Below the pieces are notes generated by a model. It searched no databases. It was given only the letters and a program-made list of their open reading frames with translations, and was not told where the DNA came from. Below, one piece after another: positions 9,183 through 18,014 of a stretch of DNA of 64,000 nucleotides. The DNA is from HGM04593 sp045636125. GTDB taxonomy: Bacteria > Bacteroidota > Bacteroidia > Bacteroidales > Bacteroidaceae. Position numbers and translations under genes: made by a program. The first letter of the stretch is position 1, and each line of letters begins with the position of its first letter. Location: positions 1-64,000 of the forward strand of contig JAZTWX010000020.1 in the NCBI GenBank assembly GCA_045636125.1, read 5' to 3'.

Positions 9183-10433
9183 ATGGGCAAAGGTATAACA
9201 AGGAGAATTTTCAAAGGCGACAAAATTGTGTGGACAATTTTCTTCATTTTGTGTGCTCTTTCACTCATAGAGGTGTTCAGCGCCACAAGCCGACAGACCT
9301 ATGAGACGCACAACTATTGGCAGCCTATAACAAAACACGCGGTATTCCTTTTATCGGGTGTGGGAGTCGTATGGTTCATACACAATATGAAGATAAGCTG
9401 GATAAAACGTTTCTCCTACTTTACCTACGTTGCGGGCGTGGTACTTCTCCTGTGGGCACTTATTGGCGGAAACACGGTGAACGACAGTGCCCGCTGGGTG
9501 ACCATCTTGGGCGTGCAGTTCCAGCCGCTGGAGATTGCCAAAATGGGCATTGTTATGGCCACAGCAATGGTGCTGGCAAAGGCACAGACGGAGTATGGCA
9601 CCGACCTTGGCGCAATGAAAAAGATTCTTATGCTCTGCGCGGTTCCCTGCATACTCATTCTGCTGGAAAACCTTTCCACCGTGGTAATTGTGCTTGCCAC
9701 CGTGTTTTTTATGATGTTCATAGGGCGAGTATATTGGAAACACCTTCTGGGGCTCGTGGGAGTGGGACTTTTGACTGGCGCCCTGCTCATATCTCTCATT
9801 ATGCTCACCCCTAACAAGATAAGGGACGACGCTTCAGGTGTCGAGAGGAAGATACACAGCAAGATGCTTACGTGGAAAAACCGTATACTCGACGTGTTCA
9901 GCACAAGCGGGCCTGTGAAACCAAAGGATTATAAGATTGCAGGCAACGAGCAGCGCACATACGCCAGCATTGCCATAGCGTCGAGCGGCCTTGTGGGAAA
10001 AGGCCCCGGGAACTCGGTGCAACGCGACTTTATCCCCCACGCCTACTCCGACTTTATTTTTGCCATTATCATAGAGGAACTTGGGCTGTTGGGTGGTATA
10101 GGAGTAATTATGCTCTACCTCACCTTGCTCTACCGGTGCGGCAACATTGCATCAAAGTGCGAAGACCCGTACGCAGCGTTTCTCATAATGGGAGTGGGAA
10201 TGATTATCACCATTCAGGCGCTGTTGCATATGAACATTTCGGTGGGAGGCTTTGTAACGGGCCAGCCACTGCCGTTGGTGAGCCAGGGAGGAACATCGAT
10301 ACTCATAAACTGTATGTACATAGGAATTATTTTGAGTATTAGCCGATACGTAAAGAAACTGAACAAGGATAATAAACCTGCGACCGAAGCTGCCGACACA
10401 GACAACGAGAACACCGGCAGCGAGGAGCAATAA
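9183..10433 (+). CDS. ftsW: Septal peptidoglycan glycosyltransferase FtsW (SEDS family)
   Basis: A 416-residue polytopic membrane protein of the SEDS family with about ten hydrophobic segments, starting after a short basic N-terminus. Recognised SEDS stretches include NDSARWV, QPLEIAKM, the large periplasmic loop containing SSGLVGKGPG, PHAYSDFIFAIIIEELGL, and the C-terminal PLVSQGGTSI. FtsW polymerises glycan strands from lipid II and works with the transpeptidase FtsI encoded upstream. The last 25 residues are a hydrophilic, acidic tail. It sits 16 bases after murD and 12 before murG, which makes its substrate. Confidence 0.95.
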   Translation: MGKGITRRIFKGDKIVWTIFFILCALSLIEVFSATSRQTYETHNYWQPITKHAVFLLSGVGVVWFIHNMKISWIKRFSYFTYVAGVVLLLWALIGGNTVNDSARWVTILGVQFQPLEIAKMGIVMATAMVLAKAQTEYGTDLGAMKKILMLCAVPCILILLENLSTVVIVLATVFFMMFIGRVYWKHLLGLVGVGLLTGALLISLIMLTPNKIRDDASGVERKIHSKMLTWKNRILDVFSTSGPVKPKDYKIAGNEQRTYASIAIASSGLVGKGPGNSVQRDFIPHAYSDFIFAIIIEELGLLGGIGVIMLYLTLLYRCGNIASKCEDPYAAFLIMGVGMIITIQALLHMNISVGGFVTGQPLPLVSQGGTSILINCMYIGIILSISRYVKKLNKDNKPATEAADTDNENTGSEEQ

Positions 10434-10445
10434 AAACCGAAGATT

Positions 10446-11600
10446 ATGAAAAAAGAGCTTAGGATTATTATAAGCGGAGGAGGAACCGGCGGACACATTT
10501 TCCCCGCCCTCTCGATAGCCGATGCTATTCGCAGCAAGCACCCCGGTGCAAAGATTCTCTTCGTGGGAGCGAATAATCGTATGGAAATGCAGCGCGTGCC
10601 CGACGCGGGCTATGATATTGTAGGCCTCCCCATCGCAGGGTTCGACCGTAAACACTTGTGGAAAAACATAAAGGTGCTGTGGCTCATTTTCAAGAGCCAG
10701 CGTATGGCAAAGAAGATAATAAAGGAGTTTGCGCCGCAGGTGGCTGTGGGCGTGGGCGGATACGCAAGCGGCCCCACACTTAAGATGGCCGCATCGATGA
10801 ACATCCCCACCCTCATACAGGAGCAGAACTCTTACGCAGGAGTTACAAACAAAATTCTTGCAAAGAAGGCAAAAATGATATGTGTTGCCTATGAGGGTAT
10901 GGAGCGCTTCTTTCCCCACGAGAAGCTGAAGCTCACCGGCAACCCCGTGAGAAAAGCCCTGCTCGATATGCGCACGAACCGCACCGCTGCAATGGAGCAG
11001 ATGGGGCTCGACCCGCAAAAGAAATGCGTGCTCATTGTTGGCGGCAGCCTGGGCGCACGCAGCATAAACGAGAGTATCATCGGCAACATTGAGATAATAA
11101 AGCAGAACCCCGACATACAGTTCGTGTGGCAAACAGGAAAGCTCTATTACGAAGAGATGGTTGCCCGCGCCGAAAAGGCCGGCAAGCCCGCCAACCTTGT
11201 AATAACCGACTTTGTAAGCAACATGGCCAACGCATTGAGCGCAGCCAACCTTGTTGTTTCGCGCGCGGGAGCAGGTTCTATTTCGGAATTTGCATTGCTT
11301 GGCAAAGCTGTAATACTGGTACCCTCACCCAATGTATCGGAGGACCACCAGACAAAGAACGCGATGGCGCTTGTGGAGAAAGATGCAGCAATTTATGTGG
11401 CCGACGCAAAAGCGGCCGAAGAGTTGTTGCCCGCAACAATTGCCACTGTGAACGACGACGAAAAGCTAGCCCTGCTCGAAAAGAATATTCAGACAATGGC
11501 AAAGCCCAACGCAGCACAGGAGATTGCCGAGGAGGTTATTATGCTTGCCGAAGCTTATAGCGAAAAAGAGACACGACGTATAAAAGAAAACCTGAAATAA
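10446..11600 (+). CDS. murG: UDP-GlcNAc:lipid I GlcNAc transferase MurG
   Basis: A 384-residue family 28 glycosyltransferase. The glycine-rich N-terminal loop SGGGTGGHIFPAL is diagnostic, followed by GVGGYASGP, IQEQNSYAGVTNK, the second glycine-rich loop VGGSLGAR, and the UDP-sugar binding segment VSRAGAGSISEF. It converts lipid I to lipid II on the cytoplasmic face of the inner membrane. The stop codon overlaps the murC start, so translation of the two is probably coupled. Confidence 0.97.
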   Translation: MKKELRIIISGGGTGGHIFPALSIADAIRSKHPGAKILFVGANNRMEMQRVPDAGYDIVGLPIAGFDRKHLWKNIKVLWLIFKSQRMAKKIIKEFAPQVAVGVGGYASGPTLKMAASMNIPTLIQEQNSYAGVTNKILAKKAKMICVAYEGMERFFPHEKLKLTGNPVRKALLDMRTNRTAAMEQMGLDPQKKCVLIVGGSLGARSINESIIGNIEIIKQNPDIQFVWQTGKLYYEEMVARAEKAGKPANLVITDFVSNMANALSAANLVVSRAGAGSISEFALLGKAVILVPSPNVSEDHQTKNAMALVEKDAAIYVADAKAAEELLPATIATVNDDEKLALLEKNIQTMAKPNAAQEIAEEVIMLAEAYSEKETRRIKENLK

Positions 11601-12982
11601 TGGAACTTAAAGATATAAAACAAGTATATTTCCTGGGTGCAGGCGGCATTGGTATGAGCGCGCTTGTGCGTTATTTCCTTAACTGCGGTAAAACCGTAGC
11701 CGGTTACGACCGTACCCCCAGCCCCCTCACCGACAAGCTCATTGAAGAGGGTGCGCAACTGCATTTCGAGGAGAATATAGACCTTGTGCCCGAGTGTTGC
11801 AAGAACCCCGAAGGCACACTCGTAATATACACCCCCGCCATCCCCGCCGACCACAAAGAGTGGGAACTTTTCGGCCGCGGCGACTTCACCGTGAAAAAAC
11901 GCGCCGAGGTTCTTGGCATCATCACCGGCGACAAGCGAGGGGTGTGCGCAGCCGGCACACACGGCAAGACAACAACATCTACAATGACCGCGCACCTTCT
12001 GCACCGGTCGCACGTCGATTGCGCAGCCTTCCTGGGCGGTATTTCAAAGAACTACAAAAGCAACCTTGTGCTCACCGACAAAAGCGACCTTGTAGTAATT
12101 GAGGCCGACGAGTATGACCGCTCATTCCTGCACCTGCGCCCCTACATAGCTACAATAACATCGGCCGACCCCGACCACCTCGACATCTACGGAAACAAAG
12201 AGAATTACCTCGAGGCTTTTGCGCAATTCACCGAGCGCATAAGAGAGGACGGCTACCTGATTATACACGAGGGGCTCGAAGTCACTCCCCGCACAAAGCC
12301 CGGAGTACAGACATTCGTGTATGGCCGCGAAAAGGGCGATTTTCACGCCACAAATATCCGCATAGGCGGTGGAACCATTCTTTTCGACTACGTTTCACCG
12401 TGGCAGACAATAAAGGATGTTGAGCTCGGCGTGCCTGTGAGCATAAACATCGAGAACGGCATTGCATCTATGGCTATGGCCGAAATTTGCGGCGCAACAG
12501 CCGAGGAGTTGAAGGCGGCAATGAAAAGCTTTGCCGGAGCCGACCGCCGTTTCGACTTTCACATAAAGACCGACAACCTTGTGCTCTTGAGCGATTATGC
12601 CCACCACCCCGACGAGGTGCGCGCCTGTGCAAAATCAATTAAAGAGCTTTACAGCGACAAAAAGGTGACAGCACTCTTCCAGCCCCACCTTTTCAGCCGC
12701 ACAAAAGACTTCTACAAGGAATTTGCCGAGAGCCTCTCACTCTTCGACGAGGTTATTTTGGTTGATATTTACCCCGCACGCGAGCTGCCCATCCCCGGCG
12801 TTACAAGCAAGCTCATATATGACCACTTGAGCGAGAACGTGACAAAGAGCCTCTGCAGCCGCAACGACGTTGTAAAGACCATAGAGGAAAAGAAACACAG
12901 CATAGAGGTTCTTGTGTCGCTTGGCGCAGGAGACATTGAGAACGAAATTCACACCCTCAAGAACATACTCGAAAACCGATAA
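11600..12982 (+). CDS. murC: UDP-MurNAc:L-alanine ligase MurC
   Basis: A 460-residue Mur ligase. It has the N-terminal FLGAGGIGMSAL nucleotide-binding loop, the ATP-binding AGTHGKTTT, EADEYDRSFL, and the C-terminal SDYAHHPDE and FQPHLFSRT motifs, all MurC-specific. It attaches L-alanine to UDP-MurNAc, the first step of stem-peptide synthesis. Its start codon shares a base with the end of murG, and its last base is the first base of the ftsQ start. In many other phyla murB and ddl lie between murC and ftsQ; they are absent here, as is common in Bacteroidetes. Confidence 0.97.
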   Translation: MELKDIKQVYFLGAGGIGMSALVRYFLNCGKTVAGYDRTPSPLTDKLIEEGAQLHFEENIDLVPECCKNPEGTLVIYTPAIPADHKEWELFGRGDFTVKKRAEVLGIITGDKRGVCAAGTHGKTTTSTMTAHLLHRSHVDCAAFLGGISKNYKSNLVLTDKSDLVVIEADEYDRSFLHLRPYIATITSADPDHLDIYGNKENYLEAFAQFTERIREDGYLIIHEGLEVTPRTKPGVQTFVYGREKGDFHATNIRIGGGTILFDYVSPWQTIKDVELGVPVSINIENGIASMAMAEICGATAEELKAAMKSFAGADRRFDFHIKTDNLVLLSDYAHHPDEVRACAKSIKELYSDKKVTALFQPHLFSRTKDFYKEFAESLSLFDEVILVDIYPARELPIPGVTSKLIYDHLSENVTKSLCSRNDVVKTIEEKKHSIEVLVSLGAGDIENEIHTLKNILENR

Positions 12983-13713
12983 TGTTGAAAAAGATACTCA
13001 TATACATTGCAGCAGCATTGGCCGCAACCTACATTCTGCTGGCTTTGCTCTTCCTCACCGGGAAAGAGCAGGGCGAGTTGTGCAAAGGCGTGGACATTGA
13101 AATAAACGATGCAGGCTACAATGTGCTGTCTACTGCCGATGTAAGGAAAATAATGGGCGAGAAAGGGCTGGAGCTCAAAGGCAAGCCCCTCGACGGCATA
13201 AGCTGCAGCAAGGTGGAAAAGATTCTTTCCACGCTACCCATTGTAGACGATTGCCAGTGTTACAAGACACACAAGGGTTTTGTGGGCATAACAATCGACT
13301 GCAAGATACCAATTATGCAGGCATTCGACATAAACGGCAGGGAGTTCTTCATCGACAGAAAGGGAACCGTTATCGAGGGTATGCACAATGCCGTGTACCT
13401 GCCCGTTGCCAGCGGATTCATCACACGCGATATGGCCCGTAAGGAGTTGCTCGCGCTTGCAACCTTCCTGCACGACAACCGTTTCTGGAACGAACAGATT
13501 GAACAGATATATTTCACGGCGAAAAAAGAGATTATACTCGTTCCACGAGTAGGCAACCACACTGTGGAGTTCGGAAAAGCCGAAAAGATAGAGGAGAAAT
13601 TCGGCAAATTGCTTAAATTCTACGAGAAAGGGCTCAACACCATTGGGTGGAACAAGTACAAGAAGATAAACGTGGAGTTTGACAAACAGGTTATTTGCAC
13701 AAAAAGAGATTAA
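12982..13713 (+). CDS. ftsQ: Cell division protein FtsQ
   Basis: A 243-residue bitopic protein with one transmembrane segment at residues 7-26 after a short basic start, then a periplasmic region. Residues about 35-105 fit the POTRA-like module (VDIEINDAG, ADVRKIMGEKG), followed by a beta-rich FtsQ domain. FtsQ links the FtsL/FtsB pair to the septal synthases. Sequence conservation is low, so the call combines topology, the POTRA-like start and its invariant position between murC and ftsA. It overlaps murC by 1 base and lies 3 bases before ftsA. Confidence 0.9.
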   Translation: MLKKILIYIAAALAATYILLALLFLTGKEQGELCKGVDIEINDAGYNVLSTADVRKIMGEKGLELKGKPLDGISCSKVEKILSTLPIVDDCQCYKTHKGFVGITIDCKIPIMQAFDINGREFFIDRKGTVIEGMHNAVYLPVASGFITRDMARKELLALATFLHDNRFWNEQIEQIYFTAKKEIILVPRVGNHTVEFGKAEKIEEKFGKLLKFYEKGLNTIGWNKYKKINVEFDKQVICTKRD

Positions 13714-13716
13714 TAT

Positions 13717-15075
13717 ATGGGAACAAAGAATTACATAACAGCCATTGAAATAGGCTCATCAAAGGTGTCGGGCACGGTGGGTATTGCCACCTACGACGGC
13801 ATAAAGATTGTGGCCTATGCAAGCGAGCCCGTTGAAGGGTTCATTTCAAAAGGCGTGGTGCGCAATGTCGACGCCACAAGCAGCTGTCTCACAAACATCA
13901 TCAACCGCCTGGAGGCGCAGCTCGAGAATGGAGCTACAATTGAGAAGGCCTACACAACGATAGGCGGCCTTTCGGTGAGGGCTATCAAGTCGACCGTACG
14001 CCGCAGTTTCGACGAGTACAAGAAAATTACTCCCGACATTATCGACAGTATGGCACTTGAAAACGACAATGAATTCATTGTTCCCGAAGGCTATCTGAAA
14101 GTTCGTGGGTTCGTGCAGGAATACAAACTCGACAGCGGAGTGAACACTGCGCCCACAGGTTTCCACACACGCAATATTGAGTGCAACTACCTTAATATTG
14201 TAATTAAGGAGCAATTTGTGAAACAGATGAACGAGAGCTTCAAGATGGCAGACATTGAGATTGTCGACAGTTTCAGCGCCGCAAAACTCGAAGCTGACAT
14301 TCTGCTTAGCAACGACGACCGCCGCAACTGCGCACTTATAAATATGGGTGCAGCAACAACAACCGTTTCCATATACAGCGACAATTTCCTGCGCACCCTT
14401 GTTGTGCTCCCCATTGGCGGCGAGAACATTACAAAAGATATCTGCACCGAGCACATTTCGCGCGAGGAGGCCGAGCAGTTGAAGATTTTCAAAGGCTACA
14501 ACAGCACAATTGTCGACAATTCACCCGTTCCCAACGAAACACTCAATAAAATTATCGCAGCACGTGTGGGCGAAATACTGCTCAACGTGAAACACCAGAT
14601 AGAGATTTCGGGCTACAAGGTAGCGCAGATTCTCTTTACCGGTGGAGCGGCAAAGCTCAAGAACCTGAACACGCTCATCGAGGAGCACTTGTCAGGATAC
14701 ACCACCCGCATAATAACCGAGCCGTCGCTCAACTGTTTCAGCGACAGCAACCTGTACCTTGCACAGGGCGCAATAACCCCCACACTCTTCGGCCTTCTCA
14801 CCACTGGAAAAGAGAATTGCTGCAAGGAGCCCAAGCCCAAAGAGCCCGCAAAACCAGTACAGACAACCCTTTTTGACGAAGAGGTGGAGGAAGAGGTTAT
14901 CAACGAGCCACAGGAAAAACCCGCACCAAAGCCCGAAAAACCCAAGAAGCAGCCACGCCCGGCCAATGGAGGCGGTTGGGGACTCTTCGACATTTTCTCA
15001 AAAGGAAAAGGAATGCTCAAGGAGTTCAAGGACCAGATATCGGAAGAAGAGGAAGACGGTGGCGACGACGAATAA
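13717..15075 (+). CDS. ftsA: Cell division protein FtsA with membrane-targeting helix and acidic tail
   Basis: A 452-residue actin-fold ATPase that anchors FtsZ to the membrane. The N-terminal phosphate-1 region reads AIEIGSSKVSGTVG; the INMGAATTTVS segment near residue 210 is phosphate-2; FTGGAAKLKN marks the adenosine site. After residue 365 comes a Pro/Lys/Glu-rich linker, then an amphipathic helix at residues 421-441 (starting WGLFDIF) fitting the membrane-targeting sequence, and then an 11-residue acidic tail that ends the protein. In most FtsA proteins the targeting helix is the extreme C-terminus, so the acidic addition is notable. It lies 3 bases after ftsQ and 25 before ftsZ. Confidence 0.96.
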   Translation: MGTKNYITAIEIGSSKVSGTVGIATYDGIKIVAYASEPVEGFISKGVVRNVDATSSCLTNIINRLEAQLENGATIEKAYTTIGGLSVRAIKSTVRRSFDEYKKITPDIIDSMALENDNEFIVPEGYLKVRGFVQEYKLDSGVNTAPTGFHTRNIECNYLNIVIKEQFVKQMNESFKMADIEIVDSFSAAKLEADILLSNDDRRNCALINMGAATTTVSIYSDNFLRTLVVLPIGGENITKDICTEHISREEAEQLKIFKGYNSTIVDNSPVPNETLNKIIAARVGEILLNVKHQIEISGYKVAQILFTGGAAKLKNLNTLIEEHLSGYTTRIITEPSLNCFSDSNLYLAQGAITPTLFGLLTTGKENCCKEPKPKEPAKPVQTTLFDEEVEEEVINEPQEKPAPKPEKPKKQPRPANGGGWGLFDIFSKGKGMLKEFKDQISEEEEDGGDDE

Positions 15076-15100
15076 TTAACAACAGAAACAACACGCTATT

Positions 15101-16432
15101 ATGTACGAAGAAGAAATAAAAGGACTACCCTTTGCAATACCCACAGATGTTCCACGAATAATTAAAGTTATCGGCGTGGGCGGCGGCGGAAGCAATGCAG
15201 TACAAAATATGTTCGAAAAGGGCATACACAATGTTTCGTTTGTTATATGCAACACCGACAAACAGGCACTGCAGGAGTCGCCCGTTCCCGTGAAGCTGCA
15301 ACTGGGCGAAACTATAACCGAGGGATTGGGAGCCGGAAACGACCCCGCCGTCGCACGCGAAGCTGCCGAGGAGAGCCGCGCCGACATTCAGGCACTCTTT
15401 AACGACGGTACAAAGATGGCCTTTATCACCGCAGGTATGGGAGGTGGTACAGGAACAGGAGCAGCCCCCGTTGTTGCCGAGATTGCCCGCAGCATGGACA
15501 TTCTCACCATTGGAATTGTAACAATTCCTTTCCGCTTCGAAATGGGAAAGAAAATCAAGCAGGCTCTGCGCGGAGTATCGGAGATTGCAAAGCACGTCGA
15601 TGCGCTGCTTGTCATAAACAACGAGCGCCTGCTCGACATATATCCCAAACTCAATATTGAGGACGGTTTCCGCAAGGTTGACGAGATTCTCACAACCGCA
15701 ACAAAGAGCATTGCAGAAATAATCACCGCACGCGGAACAATCAACCTCGACTTCCGCGATGTGAAGAAGATTTTGAAGAACGGCGGCGTAGCCATTATGA
15801 GCTACGGCATAGAGAGCGGCGAAGGACGCCTTGCAAAGGCTTTTGAAAAGGCAATGCACTCGCCCCTGCTCAACAACAACGACATATACAAGTCGAAGAA
15901 GATTCTCTTCAACATATACTATAACCCCAACGAACCTATGCTCGTGGAAGAGATTAACGCCGTAAACGAATTTATGGAGCAGTTCAAGTACGAGAATATC
16001 GAGGTTATCTGGGGATTGAGCAAAGACCACGCGCTGGGCCGTGGCGAAGTGAAAGTAACCGTACTTGCCACAGGCTTCGGTATGAGCCACATCCCCGGCA
16101 TGGAACCTCTCATAGAAGAGGAAAATGCCGAAAACGAGCGTCTCACACGCGAAGAGCAGGCACGCCGCGAGGCCGAAGAGAAAGCCTTGAAGGCGATGGA
16201 GCAGAATTTCTACAAGGAGGAATACAAGAGCTTCATTTTCGAAGCCGAGGATATGAACTGCGACGAACTTATTGCAGCAATCGACAACTCACCCACCTAC
16301 AAGAGAACAATCCAGGAACTTGAGGCGTTGAAAAACATTGCAATGGGCTGCACCGCGCAGGACGAGCCTGCCAATGAACCCGAAAGCCCCAATTCCGAAG
16401 AAGAAACAATTAATGACGAAACAATAGAATAA
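15101..16432 (+). CDS. ftsZ: Cell division GTPase FtsZ
   Basis: A 443-residue tubulin-like GTPase that forms the division ring. The GTP-binding signature GMGGGTGTGAAP, the N-terminal GVGGGGSNAV and the T7-loop region NLDFRDV are intact. After the globular domain (to about residue 325) comes a charged Glu/Arg-rich linker. The nearest match to the conserved C-terminal peptide that binds FtsA is DNSPTYKR at residues 395-402, but 41 mostly acidic residues follow it, so the motif is not terminal. It is the last division gene of the operon, with yqeY starting 5 bases downstream. Confidence 0.97.
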   Translation: MYEEEIKGLPFAIPTDVPRIIKVIGVGGGGSNAVQNMFEKGIHNVSFVICNTDKQALQESPVPVKLQLGETITEGLGAGNDPAVAREAAEESRADIQALFNDGTKMAFITAGMGGGTGTGAAPVVAEIARSMDILTIGIVTIPFRFEMGKKIKQALRGVSEIAKHVDALLVINNERLLDIYPKLNIEDGFRKVDEILTTATKSIAEIITARGTINLDFRDVKKILKNGGVAIMSYGIESGEGRLAKAFEKAMHSPLLNNNDIYKSKKILFNIYYNPNEPMLVEEINAVNEFMEQFKYENIEVIWGLSKDHALGRGEVKVTVLATGFGMSHIPGMEPLIEEENAENERLTREEQARREAEEKALKAMEQNFYKEEYKSFIFEAEDMNCDELIAAIDNSPTYKRTIQELEALKNIAMGCTAQDEPANEPESPNSEEETINDETIE

Positions 16433-16437
16433 AAATT

Positions 16438-16887
16438 ATGGAACTTTTCGATATTATAAGCAACGACATTAAAGAGGCTATGAAAGCCAAGGACAAAGTA
16501 GCTCTCGACACTTTGCGTAACATTAAAAAAGTGCTTCTCGAAGCAAAGACCGCTCCCGGCGCAGGCGACACAGTGAGTGACGAAACAGCCATCAAGCTCA
16601 TTCAGAAACTGTCGAAACAGGGCAAGGAGTCGGCCGAACTTTTCAAGAGCCAGGGTCGCGACGACCTTGCAAACGAAGAACTCGCACAGGTGGCAATTAT
16701 GGAGAAATATCTTCCCAAGCAGATGAGTGAGGAGGAGATTACCGCTGCGCTCAAGGAGATTATAGCACAGGTGGGCGCGAACAAGCCCCAGGATATGGGA
16801 AAAGTAATGGGCGTTGCCACAAAACAACTTGCAGGAAAGGCCGACGGAAAGGTTATTTCGGCAATAGTGAAGCAATTGCTTGCATAA
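16438..16887 (+). CDS. yqeY: GatB/YqeY domain protein
   Basis: A 149-residue helical protein of the YqeY family. Typical features are the N-terminal LFDIISNDIKEAMKAKDK and DTLRNIKKVL, the LIQKLSKQGKESAE segment, MEKYLPKQMSEEE, and the C-terminal MGKVMG and KADGKVIS. The family shares a domain with the tail of GatB, the tRNA-dependent amidotransferase subunit, and its role as a free protein is not settled. It lies 5 bases after ftsZ and is the last gene before the operon terminator. Confidence 0.93.
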   Translation: MELFDIISNDIKEAMKAKDKVALDTLRNIKKVLLEAKTAPGAGDTVSDETAIKLIQKLSKQGKESAELFKSQGRDDLANEELAQVAIMEKYLPKQMSEEEITAALKEIIAQVGANKPQDMGKVMGVATKQLAGKADGKVISAIVKQLLA

Positions 16888-16906
16888 TAAAAAGGATTAC
16901 CACGAT

Positions 16907-16949
16907 AAAGTGAACCCCAAAAGTTTTTCTAACTTTTGGGGTTCACTTT
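16907..16949. terminator. Bidirectional terminator between yqeY and the pentapeptide-repeat gene
   Basis: A perfect 19-bp inverted repeat, AAAGTGAACCCCAAAAGTT (16907-16925) and its complement (16931-16949), with a 5-nt loop. A-rich sequence lies on one side and TTTATTTATT on the other. The two flanking genes converge, so it can serve both strands. Confidence 0.88.
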
Positions 16950-16951
16950 AT

Positions 16952-17920
16952 TTATTGGTTCCTTATCTTATTTCCCAATATAAAACCGAATATACCGGTA
17001 AACAGAATTCCAATGGTTGTCTGCACAATGTTCAACATATCGATAAGCGGCGAGACGTTGCGCAATAGATCGGAGTCTATACCCACCATATTCTTGAAAC
17101 TGATCAACAGGGACTCGCCATACTCGAGCAGCGACACGTTCGAATAGAACACCCAAGCAAACAGAAAAACTGTGATAATATATGTAATCACCATTTTTGT
17201 GATACTCTCACCGAAGCCGAAAAGAATATCCGATGCCGAATTGGTGAATATTTTGACTGCGTTGTGCGCGCCTTTTAAGACGCCTACTTTGCGATAGAAG
17301 ATTTCGGCTATCATACGACGGCGCTCCATACGGCGGCCCTGCACATAGGCCCAGTTACCGTCGGCAATAAAGCCCTTTTCGGTCCATAGGGCGTTGAAAT
17401 TCTTGTATATCTCCTCGGCCTCTTCCCAGCGGCCTTTCAGTGCCTCGGCGGCGCTCCAGTCCGATATTGCGTTGACATCGTTCTTTCTCTCGCCGGTGCC
17501 ATAGAGGTGCCACTGGGTGAGGAATTTCTCATACTCGCCGGCCGACTGCTGCAGAATGCGCCCCTTGACGAGCGAGCTGCGCCTCAACACGGCCGAGTCG
17601 CCGAAATATGTCTTGTTGAAACTGCAATTGCTCACACAACTGTGAGTGAATATTATTACACCGCCAAGAAAGGCGCGGTAGAAGTCGCAGAATTCAATTT
17701 TTGCCTCCTCGAACGTTCCGTGCTCTATGTTGGCATACCTGAAGTCGCTCCACACGATTGTTGCTTTGCGGAAACGGCAATGAACAAGCTCGCACTGTTT
17801 GAAGCTCACACGCTCCAGGCGGCAGCCCGAAAAATCGATGCCTTCGAGCCTCTGCCCCGAAAAGTCGACTCCTACAATCTCTTTCGTTTCAATAAGTTTT
17901 ACAAGTTCTTCTTTTTCCAT
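16952..17920 (-). CDS. Pentapeptide-repeat protein with C-terminal two-helix pore-like membrane domain
   Basis: A 322-residue protein in three parts. Residues 16-90 are pentapeptide repeats with the period-5 aromatic/Leu pattern (VDFSGQRLEGIDFSGCRL). Residues about 120-225 are a charged helical segment. Residues 242-316 resemble the ion-channel module TM1 (242-260), pore-helix-like re-entrant segment (266-281), TM2 (294-316). The K+ filter TxGYGD is absent; the equivalent stretch reads NMVGID. Pentapeptide-repeat proteins with such pore domains exist, but their function is not established. It lies 95 bases downstream of recO on the same strand. The channel idea is inference from topology. Confidence 0.75.
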   Translation of the reverse strand: MEKEELVKLIETKEIVGVDFSGQRLEGIDFSGCRLERVSFKQCELVHCRFRKATIVWSDFRYANIEHGTFEEAKIEFCDFYRAFLGGVIIFTHSCVSNCSFNKTYFGDSAVLRRSSLVKGRILQQSAGEYEKFLTQWHLYGTGERKNDVNAISDWSAAEALKGRWEEAEEIYKNFNALWTEKGFIADGNWAYVQGRRMERRRMIAEIFYRKVGVLKGAHNAVKIFTNSASDILFGFGESITKMVITYIITVFLFAWVFYSNVSLLEYGESLLISFKNMVGIDSDLLRNVSPLIDMLNIVQTTIGILFTGIFGFILGNKIRNQ

Positions 17921-18014
17921 AGTACATTCTTTCGCGGTTCAACCGCGCGCCAAAGATAGGTCTTTTTCGTGTTTATTACAAAGAATTTTCGGCTTTAGCC
18001 CGCGTGCACCAGGC

